Positions 10,122-21,201 of a stretch of DNA of 32,500 nt are shown here, in pieces. Every line of letters starts with the position of its first letter. The stretch's first letter is position 1. The DNA is from Chromera velia (lineage: Eukaryota; Sar; Chromeraceae), in NCBI GenBank assembly GCA_018398765.1, contig JAHBMJ010000551.1, positions 1-32,500 on the forward strand. Direction: 5' to 3'. A program made the translations under genes and the position numbers. The notes beneath the pieces were generated by a model, which had not been told where the DNA came from, did not search any database, and was given only the letters and a program-made list of their open reading frames with translations.

Positions 10122-11308
10122 ATGGGAGACGGCAAACAGAATAACAAAAAGAAGGATGTCCGGGAACACCGAAGGGCGGACCCCCCCTCTGGACAAAGTG
10201 CCGGGGGGGGATGCTCAGGATCTGTGGGAATGAATTTTTCAGATGGGTCGAGGAAGGGCACTGAGGCGTCTGTCTCTCTTCAGGGAGACGGGCCCCTTCA
10301 GTCATGGGGCATGCCGGGGCTCTTTTCCTCTTCCTCCACCCAGACCGGTGGCCCTGCTTTCCTGCCTTCTGTGTCTGAGGAAGCAGAGGACAAAAGGCGG
10401 TCTCGCATCACGAACATCACACCCCGGCTCTTCTCCCCTCGAGCTTCGTCTTCTCCCCTCACGACGACGCGATCCAGAGCACGCGAGGAAGGGCAGGAGA
10501 CGGAGACGGGACAGGGGACGGAGAGAGAGATCGGCCACGGGAAGGGCAGACAGGATAGGGGGCGGTTCCTTTCCGATGAGATGGAGGGCAGACGCAGGCC
10601 TGCTGCTACAGTGCCATGTGGCCGGATCTTCACGAGACAGAGGCGCTGCAGGGGCGAGACCTCACGAACCGAAGGAGAAGAGAAAGGTCTGTCTTTCTTT
10701 TTGTTTGTTTGTGTCCTTTTTTTTTGCCTCTGTCTCCGCCTCTGTCCCTGGCGGTGTGTTTGTCCCAGTCTTCTACCTTTTTTGTCGGTTTTTGCGCTTT
10801 CTGCATGTCCATCGGACTGTCTCTTCTTGAAAGGCGCCTGTCTGAAACTGAAAGCCTCTCTCACTTTGCATGCCGCGGCTCTTTTCTGCAGAAGCTGCTC
10901 ATAGTTCCCCTCCAACACACCGACGAGACAGGGACACCGCCAGACTCAGCCGAGAAGAGACTGGGATTTTTGCCGGTCTCGGGGAAGGGGGGGGGGGAAA
11001 GAGGAACAGTTCGGCGATCCGGTCTCCTCTCCCGGCTGCCGCATGTCTCTCTGACAGTGGGAGGGGGGGTTCCAATCAAGTGGGAGACGGAGGCAGCGAT
11101 GCGGCCACACAGGCTCATGGTGAAGAACAGAAAGAAGGTCTGTCCGTGACGGTTTCTGTTTGCTTCATAGGATTTTTGGCTCTGTCTGCCTTTACCTCTC
11201 TCTGTTTTTGCTTCTGTTTTATTCTCTGTCTGTACTGCTGCTTTGGGTCGCTCTTTTGTTCTCTCTTTCTCCCTCCCTCCTTCCCTCCCTCTCCCTCTCC
11301 CTCTCCCT

Positions 11309-11383
<75 letters not shown>

Positions 11384-14300
11384 TTCATGGCTTTTTGCGG
11401 CTGCATTCAGTTTAGCTCAATCCACTACTTCGTTTTTGCCTGAGTCTGCCGCGAATGGTGTCTCTGTCCCGTCAGAGTCGTCTGACCTTTCTCTTCTGTG
11501 CGAGCTTCACTTACTTCATGGCAACTCGAATTCAAAGAAATGGCTGACGGTCATTATCTTCGATTATCTCTATTTCGTCTCTGTTCCTCACTGACGGTTG
11601 CTGTCTCCCCATGTCCTTCTGTTCCTCGATTTCTCTTTGTGTGAGGCAGACGAGGAGAACGACAACTTCCATGTCCTCGGAGACAGCAGAGAAGAACACG
11701 ACCTCTCTGCCCCCCTGCTCTTCCTGCCGGGTGACCTTGAAGAGGAAGAGGAAGAGGAAGAGGAAGAGGGAGACTGCCGTGATCACGGAGTCGAAAAGCG
11801 CCTCTTTGGGGAGTGTGGGGGCGCGTCTGTGGGAAATGGGGGGATTCCGAAGGAAAGGTGCCCGCATGGGCGGAAAAAATACTTTTGTAAGGACTGTGGG
11901 GGGCAGGGTATCTGCAAGCATGGCCGCTTCAAATTCAACTGTAGAGAGTGTGGAGCGTCAAGCTTTTGCGAACACGGTCGAAAGAAGTATTTCTGCAAGG
12001 ACTCTGGGGGGAAAGGTTCCTGCGACCACAAGCACAACAAGCATTATTGCAAGGAATGTGGGGGGAAAGGTATCTGTCAGCATGGTCGGACCAAGTACCA
12101 CTGCACGATATGTACGGAGGGGCGGCTCCCTGGCTGCAGAGAGAGAAAGAGAAACGAAAACAAAGAAAGAAGTCTGTCGCAGGGGCCGTCTCATCTCCTC
12201 TCAGGTTTGCCTCCTCGTGTCCGTCTCTCTGAGGAAGGAGAGCACTTTGAAGGTCTGTCTTTGTCTCCGTCTTCTTCTCTCGATCTGTTTCTGTCTGTCT
12301 GTTTGTCTGTCTGAGTGTAGGCTTGCTTTGTCTGTCTTTGTGAGCCTGGTCTCTCTCGATTTGCCTGCATGTATGGCTGTCCCCGGGCCTCTCTTCCCTT
12401 GTGTTGTGTGTGTCTGCGAAGTGAAAGAAACACACATCTGTCTCCACCCAGTTCTTGGGCTGTCTCTTTACGTCGGAGCCTGTTGTTCGCTTTGTCTGCA
12501 ACATGTTCTCTCTCGGCCTCTGTTTGTCCACTCGCCTATCTCTCTTCTTCCCGGGAACAGTTACAGGCAGGCTGGTGCTCTTTTCTGGGAAGCGTCTTCC
12601 CATGATCTTGAACAAAAGGTTCTTGCGTGTTTCTGCAGTGACTGGCGGCGAAATTTTGGGTCCCCCAGAAGGAGAGGAGAGGAAGGACGGTGAGGGGACG
12701 GAGAACGGGGAGGAAAGACACGGCGGTGAAAGAGGGGAACGGAAACGGGAGGCCGCCGGTGGGAAGAGAAGTGGGAAGGGAGGGTGCCCGCATGGGCGGA
12801 AGAAGTACGACTGTAAGGAGTGTGGGGGAAAGGGTATCTGCGAGCATGGTCGAAAGAAATACTACTGCAAAGAGTGTGGGGGAAAGGGTATCTGCGAGCA
12901 TGGCCATAGGAAGCAACAGTGCAAGGAGTGTGGGGGAAAGGGTATCTGCGAGCATGGCCATAGGAAGAGCCGCTGCAAGGAGTGTGGGGGGGGGAGTGGA
13001 AGACTCTGCATGCACGAGCAGTGCAGAGGGGAGAAAGACGAGAGAGAGAGATCAGACCCCCCTCCCCCCTCGCAACACGACTCCTCTTCCTCTAGCGTCC
13101 CCTCGTCCTCCTCTCTTCCCTTCCAGCCCTCTCGTCGAGCGGGGCCTCTGCCGTACGCAACTCCCATTCTCTCTCTCACGCTTCCGCAACTGGGAGGGCA
13201 GGGAGGGGGCTGCTGCGGAGATTCGGGGGCATCACCTGCTCGCCCCCCTGCTGAGACTCTGAAGGACGCGCCTGCTGAGGCCAGACCACAGGTAGGTAGT
13301 ACAGGGTGTGGGTTGATGGGTGTGGAGTCCGTAAATTCGCATGATGGCTGCATGTCATTTGATGACTGTCCGTCCGGGTAGTGGTGGGAGGCCTCACCTG
13401 GCTGGAGGAGGAATGGGATACATGGACAGAACTTTTTGGATGAATCCAGTCTGGGAGGGACAGGAGACTTTTGCTGTCGTGAGTGTGAGGCTAGATTCAA
13501 CTGTCTGCGTGCATGTGTATGCGAGAGGGTATCCGTCAAAATGTCAACTAGAGACAGCAGAATTCCACCCACAACGTACAAGAGCTCCACTTTATGTTTC
13601 CCTCCTCCCGCCCCCCTTTTGTTTTTGCAGGTGAGCGTCTCCCCTTCTCTGCGCGCGCCTACTGATCACCAGATCTCAGGAGAAAGGCAGTCGGAGGGAG
13701 AAGGGATGGAGTGCCCTCCTTCTGCTTCCCGTCTTCCAGATCCCCTTCCTGCCGCTGCAGGAGAGGAGGGGGGGCAGTGCCCCTCTGCCCTGCCGTCTCG
13801 CCCCCGGCGCACAGCCGCTCTGTTCCCTCCCCCGACAACCCGTGCGAGCGCGCGAGCAAAGCAGCAGAAGCATCTCGGAGGGGAAGGGATGCAGACGGGA
13901 GGGCGGAGAGAGGGGCTTCGACTCCGTCGTAGCAAAGAGGGGGTTGAGGAGGGGAAAGACTGTCAACACAGTCTCATTGGGGTGAATGCGAATCGTTTCC
14001 TCTTCCGTCAGACTTCTTCACACTTTCTGCCCAAGAAGCTTAGAGGGACGACGCTGCAGTCGGGAGACGGAGACCCATTCGAAATTCCCGCTCTAGACTC
14101 TCCTCTGTACGACGACAGGTTCACCTATCCGAGAATTCGGTGTGAAGGGGAGAAAGAGGAAATCGGTTTGCTGGAGACGGACATCGATGACGCCATTCCC
14201 ATGCCACCCCCTCACACGGAAGCATTCTTCGACTCTGAGAAGATGCTGAACGAACAAGGGGGGGGATTCTGGCGGGTGGCGGAGAAATTGAGTCTGGGCT

Positions 14301-16071
14301 CGCTGTTCCTGCCTCTCAGGGAGGGGGGGGAGGAGGCCAGCCATCCGTCTCGCCGTCTCCCCTGCCGTCTCCCTCACAAGTGCCGTCTCTTGTCCTCTCG
14401 TCTCGCTCGAAGGCAACGAAGAAGCAGAAGGAAGAAGAGGAGAGGGACGCAGGGAAAGGAGGAGCCATTGAGGAGGAAATCGATCACGGGGAGGATGGAG
14501 GGGGGGCCTCTGCTTCTTCTTCTTCTTCTTCTTCTGCCTCCCCGTCTTCTTTTCTTTCGCCCAATCGTGTCGAGGAAGAGAGAGGGGAAAGGAATGAATT
14601 CTGCGAGCACGGACTAGAGAAGCGCCTCTGTGCGCATTGTGGGGAGAAGTCTGTGCGGAAAGAAGGGAAGGAAGGGGGGGAGGTTCTTTGCCCTCATCGT
14701 CGAAATAAGTATTTCTGCAAGCACTGTGGGGGGATAGGTTCGTGCAACCACAAGCACAACAGATCAAATTGCAAGGAATGTGGTCCGGACGGTTTCTGTA
14801 TGCACGGTCGGCGGAGGCGCAAATGCAAGGAGTGCCGCGGTCTTTGCAGGCACGGTCGAAAGAAAGACTTCTGCGCGCTCTGCGGGGGGGCTGAGATGAT
14901 TCTTCCAGAATGCAACCACGGGCTGCCGCCCTCTCTCTGTCAGGAGTGCAGCGCAGCAAAAAGACACCCACCCGACCTGCCAGCCCTTCCGAGATATCCC
15001 CATGATCCCCTCGGTGTTTCCAACCCGTGCCTTCCCCAAGAAGAACAGGACAACCGCAAAAAGAATCTAAAGAAAAGGAGTGCTGTTCAGGAAGTGAGAG
15101 GAAACGAAAAAAAAGCGAGAGGTGATGCGGAGACAGGCGAGAATGCAAATGAAGCTACAGAATCCCACAGCAGCAACAGCCACACGAATAGCAGAAAGTC
15201 AAATCTGATGGCCGAGTCCCTTGGCAAGGAAATTGACAAAGAGAAGGGGGATACCTCCGCAGTTCACCAGAAGAGAAAGAGAGGGAGGGAAGCCGCCCCC
15301 CCCCCTTCTACTGCACCCGACCCTTCTCTGTCTCCTCGTCAGTTTCCCGTCTCTCCTGCAGGGCCAGCCGAACCCATCCCACTGGCAGGCTCCCAGTCAC
15401 AGCAGCAAACCGGTCTTGCTGCGTCTGTGGCCCCCGCTCTGGTGCCAAATGAGATGGTCATCTGGCAAGCCTCTGAGGAGACGGGGAGACGCTTCCTCGG
15501 TCGGGTCATCAGAGCACACAGCCGCAGAAACCAGATAGAAGTGCATGTGTGGGGATCCCCGGAAGAGGGTCTCCTGAGGAACCGGGTGTTCTCTCCAATG
15601 TGGCAGAGTAGGGACGGCACCCGACCCGTCTACCGACACGACCGTCCCCCTTGCCACAGACCTTATACCTGTATTGTTCCCTTGCACAACGTGGTTGAGA
15701 GGGGAATGTCCCTCACGCAGGACAGCAAACTCCCCCCTTCCTCCGTCTCTGCCCACAGAGCCGCATTTTCCCAAATCGGAGAAGCAGGCCAAGAGCCTCT
15801 GCACGAGAGAGGGGGGGAACAGGAGGTGGAGAGGAGTGGTGGGGAGAAGAGGCGAAGAAAGGAGGCCAGTGGCGAGAGAGAGACACACACACAGAAACGG
15901 AAGACGGAGGCAGGGACTGCTGAAACCGAGAACCTGCTAGGGAAGCGACAGAGAACTCGACCGACTGCCAAGGCACTCACCCCCAAAGAAGGGGAAGGGC
16001 CCACAGAAAAGAAAAAAGTTCCGAAGGAGGTAAAGAACCTTGTGCTGTTCGGATGGTGGAAGTTGACGTGA
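10122..16071 (+). CDS. Large protein with three clusters of an 18-residue Cys/His zinc-binding-type repeat
   Basis: Proposed exons are 10122-10686, 10892-11137, 11650-12252, 12639-13291, 13631-14275 and 14320-16071, about 1487 residues. Introns 1-3 are phase 1, each with donor G|GTCTGT; intron 4 is phase 0 (GTAGGT). Intron 5 (44 nt) is uncertain: it restores frame but could instead be a frameshift at a G-run. Start 10122 is the first ATG in the open frame. The repeat is C-x-H-x6-C-x2-C-x5 with consensus CEHGRKKYYCKECGGKGI: about six units in exon 3 (11775-12135), four and a part in exon 4 (12785-13024), six in exon 6 (14602-14949). The spacing suggests paired zinc sites. Linkers are acidic, Ser-rich or basic. 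A globular segment (15441-15750: EMVIWQAS, IEVHVWG, NRVFSPMW) may be SH3/Tudor-like. The tail is Lys/Arg-rich, suggesting nuclear location and nucleic-acid or chromatin binding. The function is unknown. Confidence 0.72.
11269..11382 (+). repeat. Compound microsatellite (CCCT)n(CT)n(GT)n in intron 2 of the Cys/His-repeat gene
   Basis: CCCT-type repeats run into uninterrupted CT, then GT dinucleotides. On the sense strand this gives a long pyrimidine tract followed by GT. ORFs translating it as Ser-Leu or Val-Cys runs are artefacts. Confidence 0.95.
12785..13000 (+). repeat. 54-bp coding tandem repeat, four units
   Basis: Units start at 12785, 12839, 12893 and 12947. Much of each unit is identical at the DNA level (GAGTGTGGGGGAAAGGGTAT then CTGCGAGCATGG), while the bases coding the variable loop before the second Cys pair differ. 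Near-identity over synonymous positions points to recent expansion or gene conversion. Confidence 0.9.
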
Positions 16072-17961
16072 GTCTGTGTCTGCCTTCCCCCTTGTCCTTT
16101 GCTCTTCATCTTTCCCTTCACGTCTAAGCCTCTAGCTCCCTGTCGTATCTTCTATCCTCCCTCACACTTCCGACAAGAGAAACAGGAAAGGTGAGGGAGC
16201 ATGCAGAGAGGACGTTTAGAAAGTGTTCAAAAAGGACAAGAGCAACAAAAGAAAAAGATTTATTCACCTTGGTAGTCATTTGTGAGTCATGCATGTAGGT
16301 GGTGCAAAAGAGACGTTTGGGGATCGAGGGGGGGAATTTCATTACACAAAGAAAGTCATTGCGACTGTCAAAGGAACGGCCATTCATCATCCGCCGGACA
16401 TGCGCATGGTTGGACGGTTGATTCGATTCATGTGTCGATCAATTCTGCAACGGACTGCAGGGGTCTGATTGTCATTCATTCACTGGGGGACAGATCCATC
16501 CATCCACAAATGTGTTCACACAATGGTAGAAAGCACGTAAGATTTTGCACATCTAGAGACAGTCGCCGCAAGGGGCCACAGGCTCTCTCTCTCAAAGGAA
16601 ATTTGACAGTGCATGTCTGAAGGAAGAGGGCAATACGGAATGCGGAATTAGGGGATCTCTGACGGGGTCCCCGTCTGTCTATCCGTCGATCTGTCCATTT
16701 GTCCATCTGTCTGCCATGCAGTCCACGTACACACAGGCAAAGAAAAGACATGCAGAAAGAAAGAAAGAAAGTGCGGGAGGGAATGAGCGTTCGTTCTGCA
16801 GATGGAACCGAAAGGCGAGATGGATGGATGGATGGATGGGGGAAGGATTGGAGGACGAAGGAATGATTGAGGCGTGCCATAGGTTTTCAAAGACGTCGAA
16901 ATCGCATGGCTGACAAAGCAAAGGAGAGAAAGAGAGAGGGAGAAGGAGAGAGATAAACAGAGAAAAGAAATTGAAGGAAGAAAGGAATGAATAAAGTAAG
17001 TAAGGAAGGAAAAAGAATTTTGAAGAACGAAAAGGAAGGCCTTGATGGGAAGGGGGGGAATGAAGGATAAATTATGGCCATCGATCGGTGCATGGACATG
17101 GATCGCTCGGTCTTCCTTTCTTTGCTTCTCCCTTTTCCCTTCTCCTTCTCCCCCTTTCTATCTCGTGGTAGCTTTTTTGAAAGGAAGGGTTGCATGGTGA
17201 CGGGAAACAAAAGAATAGAAGGAGAACAACAACGCGAAGGTACCTACTGAAGTTGTTGACTGTCGCTCTGTCTGCAAGCAAGGAAGGAAGAAGGAAGGAG
17301 GGTCGCGAGGAGCGTTTAACAGAAGGAAACAGTGGACAGCTGAGAGAAACAAAATGCGAAGAGACGGAAGTACGGAAGAAACTTGAGAGAGTAGCCCATT
17401 GGGAGGAGAGAGAGACAAGAAAAGAGGTCCCGAAACCCTTCAAGAATGATCGCGATCTCAAATTTCCTCCATGCACACGAGTGTCCACACACAAATTTCC
17501 CCTCATGCACCGTCTATCTCTTTGTCTGCCTTCATGCGTGAAATAGCCTGCCTGCCTGCCTGCCTACCTGTTGATTTTTCTGTAAGCCTCATATTGAACG
17601 TTCCGCCACTTGGCGACGTCACGAAGCCAACCGGTTCCCTTTTTTGATCTGTCTGCATGCCGACATGGTCGATCCGTGGTGATGGCAGAAATAAAATGAT
17701 GGAAGGAAGGAAGGAAGGAAGGAAGTTCATCGGGAGAGAAGGAGACAAAAGGGAGGGATACGGAACTCTCATGCAAGTTCGTCCTTCGGGCTTGTCACTT
17801 GAATCGATTCTCCTTTCGCGCACCCTCTTGAGCACGGGGTAGCGACCAGCTGGGGAACGGAAGATTCTTTTTACTCTTTTTCTGCATGCCCGTATTTCAT
17901 TGTATTTTCCTGTCTCTGTCTCTCTGTCTCTCTGATTTGGCTGCCTCTGTCTCGATCTGCT

Positions 17962-17992
<31 letters not shown>

Positions 17993-18349
17993 GTGTGTGT
18001 GTGTGTGTGCGATCGTGCACGGGCGCGTGTGCGTGTGTCCTTATATTTATCTGTCTGGTGTCTGTCAAAGACTCTGTGTGTCTGTATGTTGGTTTGTTCC
18101 TTCTCCAAAACGAAAGGAGACGAGAACGAGGAGAACTCATGATCCGTGGCCGTCTCTCTATGTTTTCCTTTTATCCCTCTACCTTCCTGTCATTGCACCT
18201 GCCTTTTCTTTCTGTCAGTCAGTATGTCTATCTATGTGTCTGTTTCTCAAACACGGAAAAGAAAAAGAAAACAGAGACCGTTAATATTGATACAGTCTGT
18301 CTGCAGCTGTATCTCTCTGTGTAAGAGAGTGCGCGTGTCTGCCTGGACG

Positions 18350-18390
<41 letters not shown>

Positions 18391-18800
18391 ACTGACAGGA
18401 ATAGCAGAGAGGAAGGAACGAGGGTATACGTGCGATGCTCCTCAACACAAACGGATGGATTCATTCGATCAATCCTGCGTGCCTTTCATCAAGACGATTT
18501 TTTCCTTTTTTGTGCCCCGATCATGCGCAAGCTTTTGCATGCAGTACCTTTCGGGGTCTCTCTTACATCCGGCCAGAGAGGGGTCTGCCTTGAGCTGGGG
18601 GGACCTGGTTGTCCTGCGGCTCTCTCTGGTTTGCTTGTTAATTTCCTGTACTCGCGTGCGGCCGCAAGTCTTCTCGTGTTTTGCCTATCCTGCATATGTA
18701 TTGTATTAAAACTCGTCTGCCTTTATCATCATTTCGGGCCCAGGTCCGTCACTGTCCGTGGCTTACGCAAGTTTTTGTTTGTATGAGCTCACCTAAGTGT
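16072..18800. other. Gene-free low-complexity spacer
   Basis: No convincing coding segment. Short simple repeats include GGAT (16820-16838), GGAA (17701-17724), CCTG (17550-17570) and GT tracts (17962-18009 and 18354-18388). Several ORFs on both strands simply translate these. A GTGAGT donor at 16068-16073 overlaps the stop codon of the upstream gene, so an additional downstream exon cannot be excluded. I found none that is compelling. Confidence 0.55.
17962..18009 (+). repeat. (GT)n microsatellite
   Basis: GT dinucleotides with two GC interruptions. A second, purer GT tract lies at 18354-18388. Confidence 0.95.
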
Positions 18801-20260
18801 TTTTCGTATGCATGAGTTTGCTGGGATTTTTTTTTTCTCGGTCCCGTCTTTTGGTCCAAATTTAGGACTGAGTTTGGGAAGATTTTTGAGCTTCGATCCA
18901 AGACTTTCTCAATTCCATATTGAGAGGTGAGTTGATCGATGGAACTTCATAAAAAAAAATGTTTGAATAATGATCATTGCTTAAAAATTCGTAGATATAA
19001 CTAGAAATATAAGTGGGGCCCGATACATTCTGATGTCTATAAGTATCATTTATTAGATCATTTATACATATATTTATCTATCATATATTCTCATACTGGC
19101 AATTAATACTAGACAGTCTAGACTGAACACCTAGCTGTTTATGGTGTTGTGTTATGTTGTGAATATAGAGATATGATAGGATTGTGGAGTCCTACTCTGT
19201 GGCGCCGCCCTCTAGACCTTCGTATATGCTGTATCTGAATGAGCCCGCGTGCCGACGCCAAGCTCCGCCGCCACGCTTTGCTTCCGAATCGTACGTATCG
19301 CGCGCGTATACATCGATCAAAGTTGTTGAAGTCGAGTCTGACCCTCGTATTCAACAAACATATCACTCGAGCAAAGGGTAACATCGTTTGAGTCTGATGT
19401 CTGTTTATTATAGATCGGGAGTCTGAGACTCTGAGAGAGAGGAATGAGTAGAAACTATGCATGATAGAATAAATGCAGCTGATTGGAATACCAGATTACA
19501 CTAGAACTTAAACTGATGTAGAGCCAAACCTACTGTAAACTGTTGCCTGACTGAGTGTTGCTCATGTTCTTTGTCTAGATTTTCTCTAAGGTTCTTGTCC
19601 TTACTTTACCTTCTGTCTGGACGCCGTAAGGTGGCTGGACAGGAGGGACAAAGCAGGATAAAATTTATGTTTCGGGTGCCTCCTGCGGTCCACTACTTGA
19701 AAAAGGACTTATACGGTCAGCGGCTTTGTTAAAATGATGAGCCAAACAACTATCATTTATCTAGAAAGATAGATGGATCGATAACTTATACTAACTTATA
19801 TATCTGACTAGACACATGATATTCCTCTTATTCCCAGTCTTATTCCTATCAGGAATCAGAAACGGCCTTTCTCAGTACTCTCATACATGTTGCAACAACG
19901 AAACCTGTCAAAAGAATAAAAGACGATTCTTAATTGCACTTTTGCACTTCAAACAAAAAACAGTCACCCTTGTATTATATGTTGTGATGGGAGTAAATGC
20001 GAACTTCAGGCAATTGTACAGCTCAAACACTGTCACCATGACTTCGAGAAATTACCAGAAATCAAACTTCCTTATTTCTCACACATTTTCACACAAGGAC
20101 AAACATGAACAAACATAAAAGAAAGATCAAGAGAGGGGCCCTGACTTGAATTAATGCATGGAAGTTTTCTCCTTTGGGCTTGAAATGATATTAATTGGTA
20201 GACTGTTAAATCATTGTTTCCCTTAAAGGCTGAGTTATTAATAAAGCAATGGCGTGCGCA
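18801..20260. other. AT-rich block, no gene seen
   Basis: Composition falls sharply compared with the flanks. A GC-richer island at 19190-19320 holds a 65-codon ORF without recognisable features. The surroundings (TGTTATG near 19151, an AATAAA at 19469) are only weakly reminiscent of a long terminal repeat. No flanking repeat is visible, so I leave it unassigned. Confidence 0.4.
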
Positions 20261-21033
20261 TGGCTTGTTCCTGCAGGGCGCAACGCGCCATGAGCCCGCG
20301 CGCGCTGCCACACTCAGTATTCAGGCTGCATGAGACTCATGGACTGCTTTGCTTGCGAGTTTGCGATAGATGAACTTACTTTCTACTCTCTCGTGTGTAC
20401 TCGTGTTTGGCTTTTCGTGTACATGAGGAATCTCATATGCAGTTTGTACTTCAGAGCCCCGTCTACTCCTCTGATGCACACGATATTGCGCATACGCATA
20501 GACCGGTTCTTCTCTGAACAACACATTAACGCTTGACCATGTTCGACAGGCAGAACGAACGGAACCACGCAGAAATATCAGAAGGAGCGTCGTTCGGTGC
20601 ATACGGGCAACCTTCAGACAAAACTACATTGTCCAGGTATGTGAACGGGTGGATGTGACAGGAATTTCTCCCTCGTTCCGTTTTTCTTACATCAATTGAT
20701 ATATCTGATCCAGGTTTGCAACACACAGTTTACGATGCAACAACCATTGCTTCCACCAATCTGTGTACTCACACTGTACTGACAATTGTTTGAAGGGTGA
20801 CTTGCTTTTGGTCCTTCTCTTTCTTCACACCAAGAAAGAGCCGTTGACACATCGCACGAAGATCCAAGTGCCCAAAGAAGTGTAGAGGAAACGTGAATTG
20901 AAACAACACATGCGGCGCCCACCCAACCGTTGAGCAGCACTCCATGTGCACACGCGTCATAAACCTCATGGTGGATCAATAGGTGTGCACTCTGATACAG
21001 AACTCTCTGTGTGTGCGTGCGTGTGTGTGTGAA

Positions 21034-21083
<50 letters not shown>

Positions 21084-21201
21084 TTTGAAAATGTAGGAGA
21101 TGGACATGGAGATTAGAAGTGGGGAGGTGGGAGGGAAAGGAGAGAAAAAAAGACGCTCCAGGTCGTGGCCTCAATGCTCTCCGTCTCTGTTCTGTTTGCA
21201 G
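20261..21201. other. Intergenic, no convincing gene
   Basis: Contains a small GGCGC AAC GCGCC hairpin near 20277-20292 and a GT/GA microsatellite. A minus-strand ORF (21234-20692) translates the microsatellite as Ser-Leu and Thr-His runs and has no recognisable domain elsewhere. Confidence 0.4.
21004..21084 (+). repeat. Compound (GT)n...(GA)n microsatellite
   Basis: GT/GCGT repeats to 21031 are followed by GA repeats from 21040. On the plus strand this is purine-rich, the opposite polarity to the intronic tracts of the confident genes. Confidence 0.9.

Noticed and set aside
11775-14949. Assignment of the Cys/His repeat to the EsV-1-7 family
   Set aside because: The EsV-1-7 motif as I recall it is C-x4-C-x16-C-x2-H; the repeat here is C-x-H-x6-C-x2-C-x5, so the spacing does not match.
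19147-19480. Solo long terminal repeat of a retrotransposon
   Set aside because: TG-like start, GC island and AATAAA are suggestive only; no matching CA end, target duplication, primer site or second copy is visible.
19816-20118. 100-residue ORF starting with a hydrophobic segment
   Set aside because: Lies in AT-rich DNA, lacks splice or family evidence, and composition matches translated non-coding sequence.
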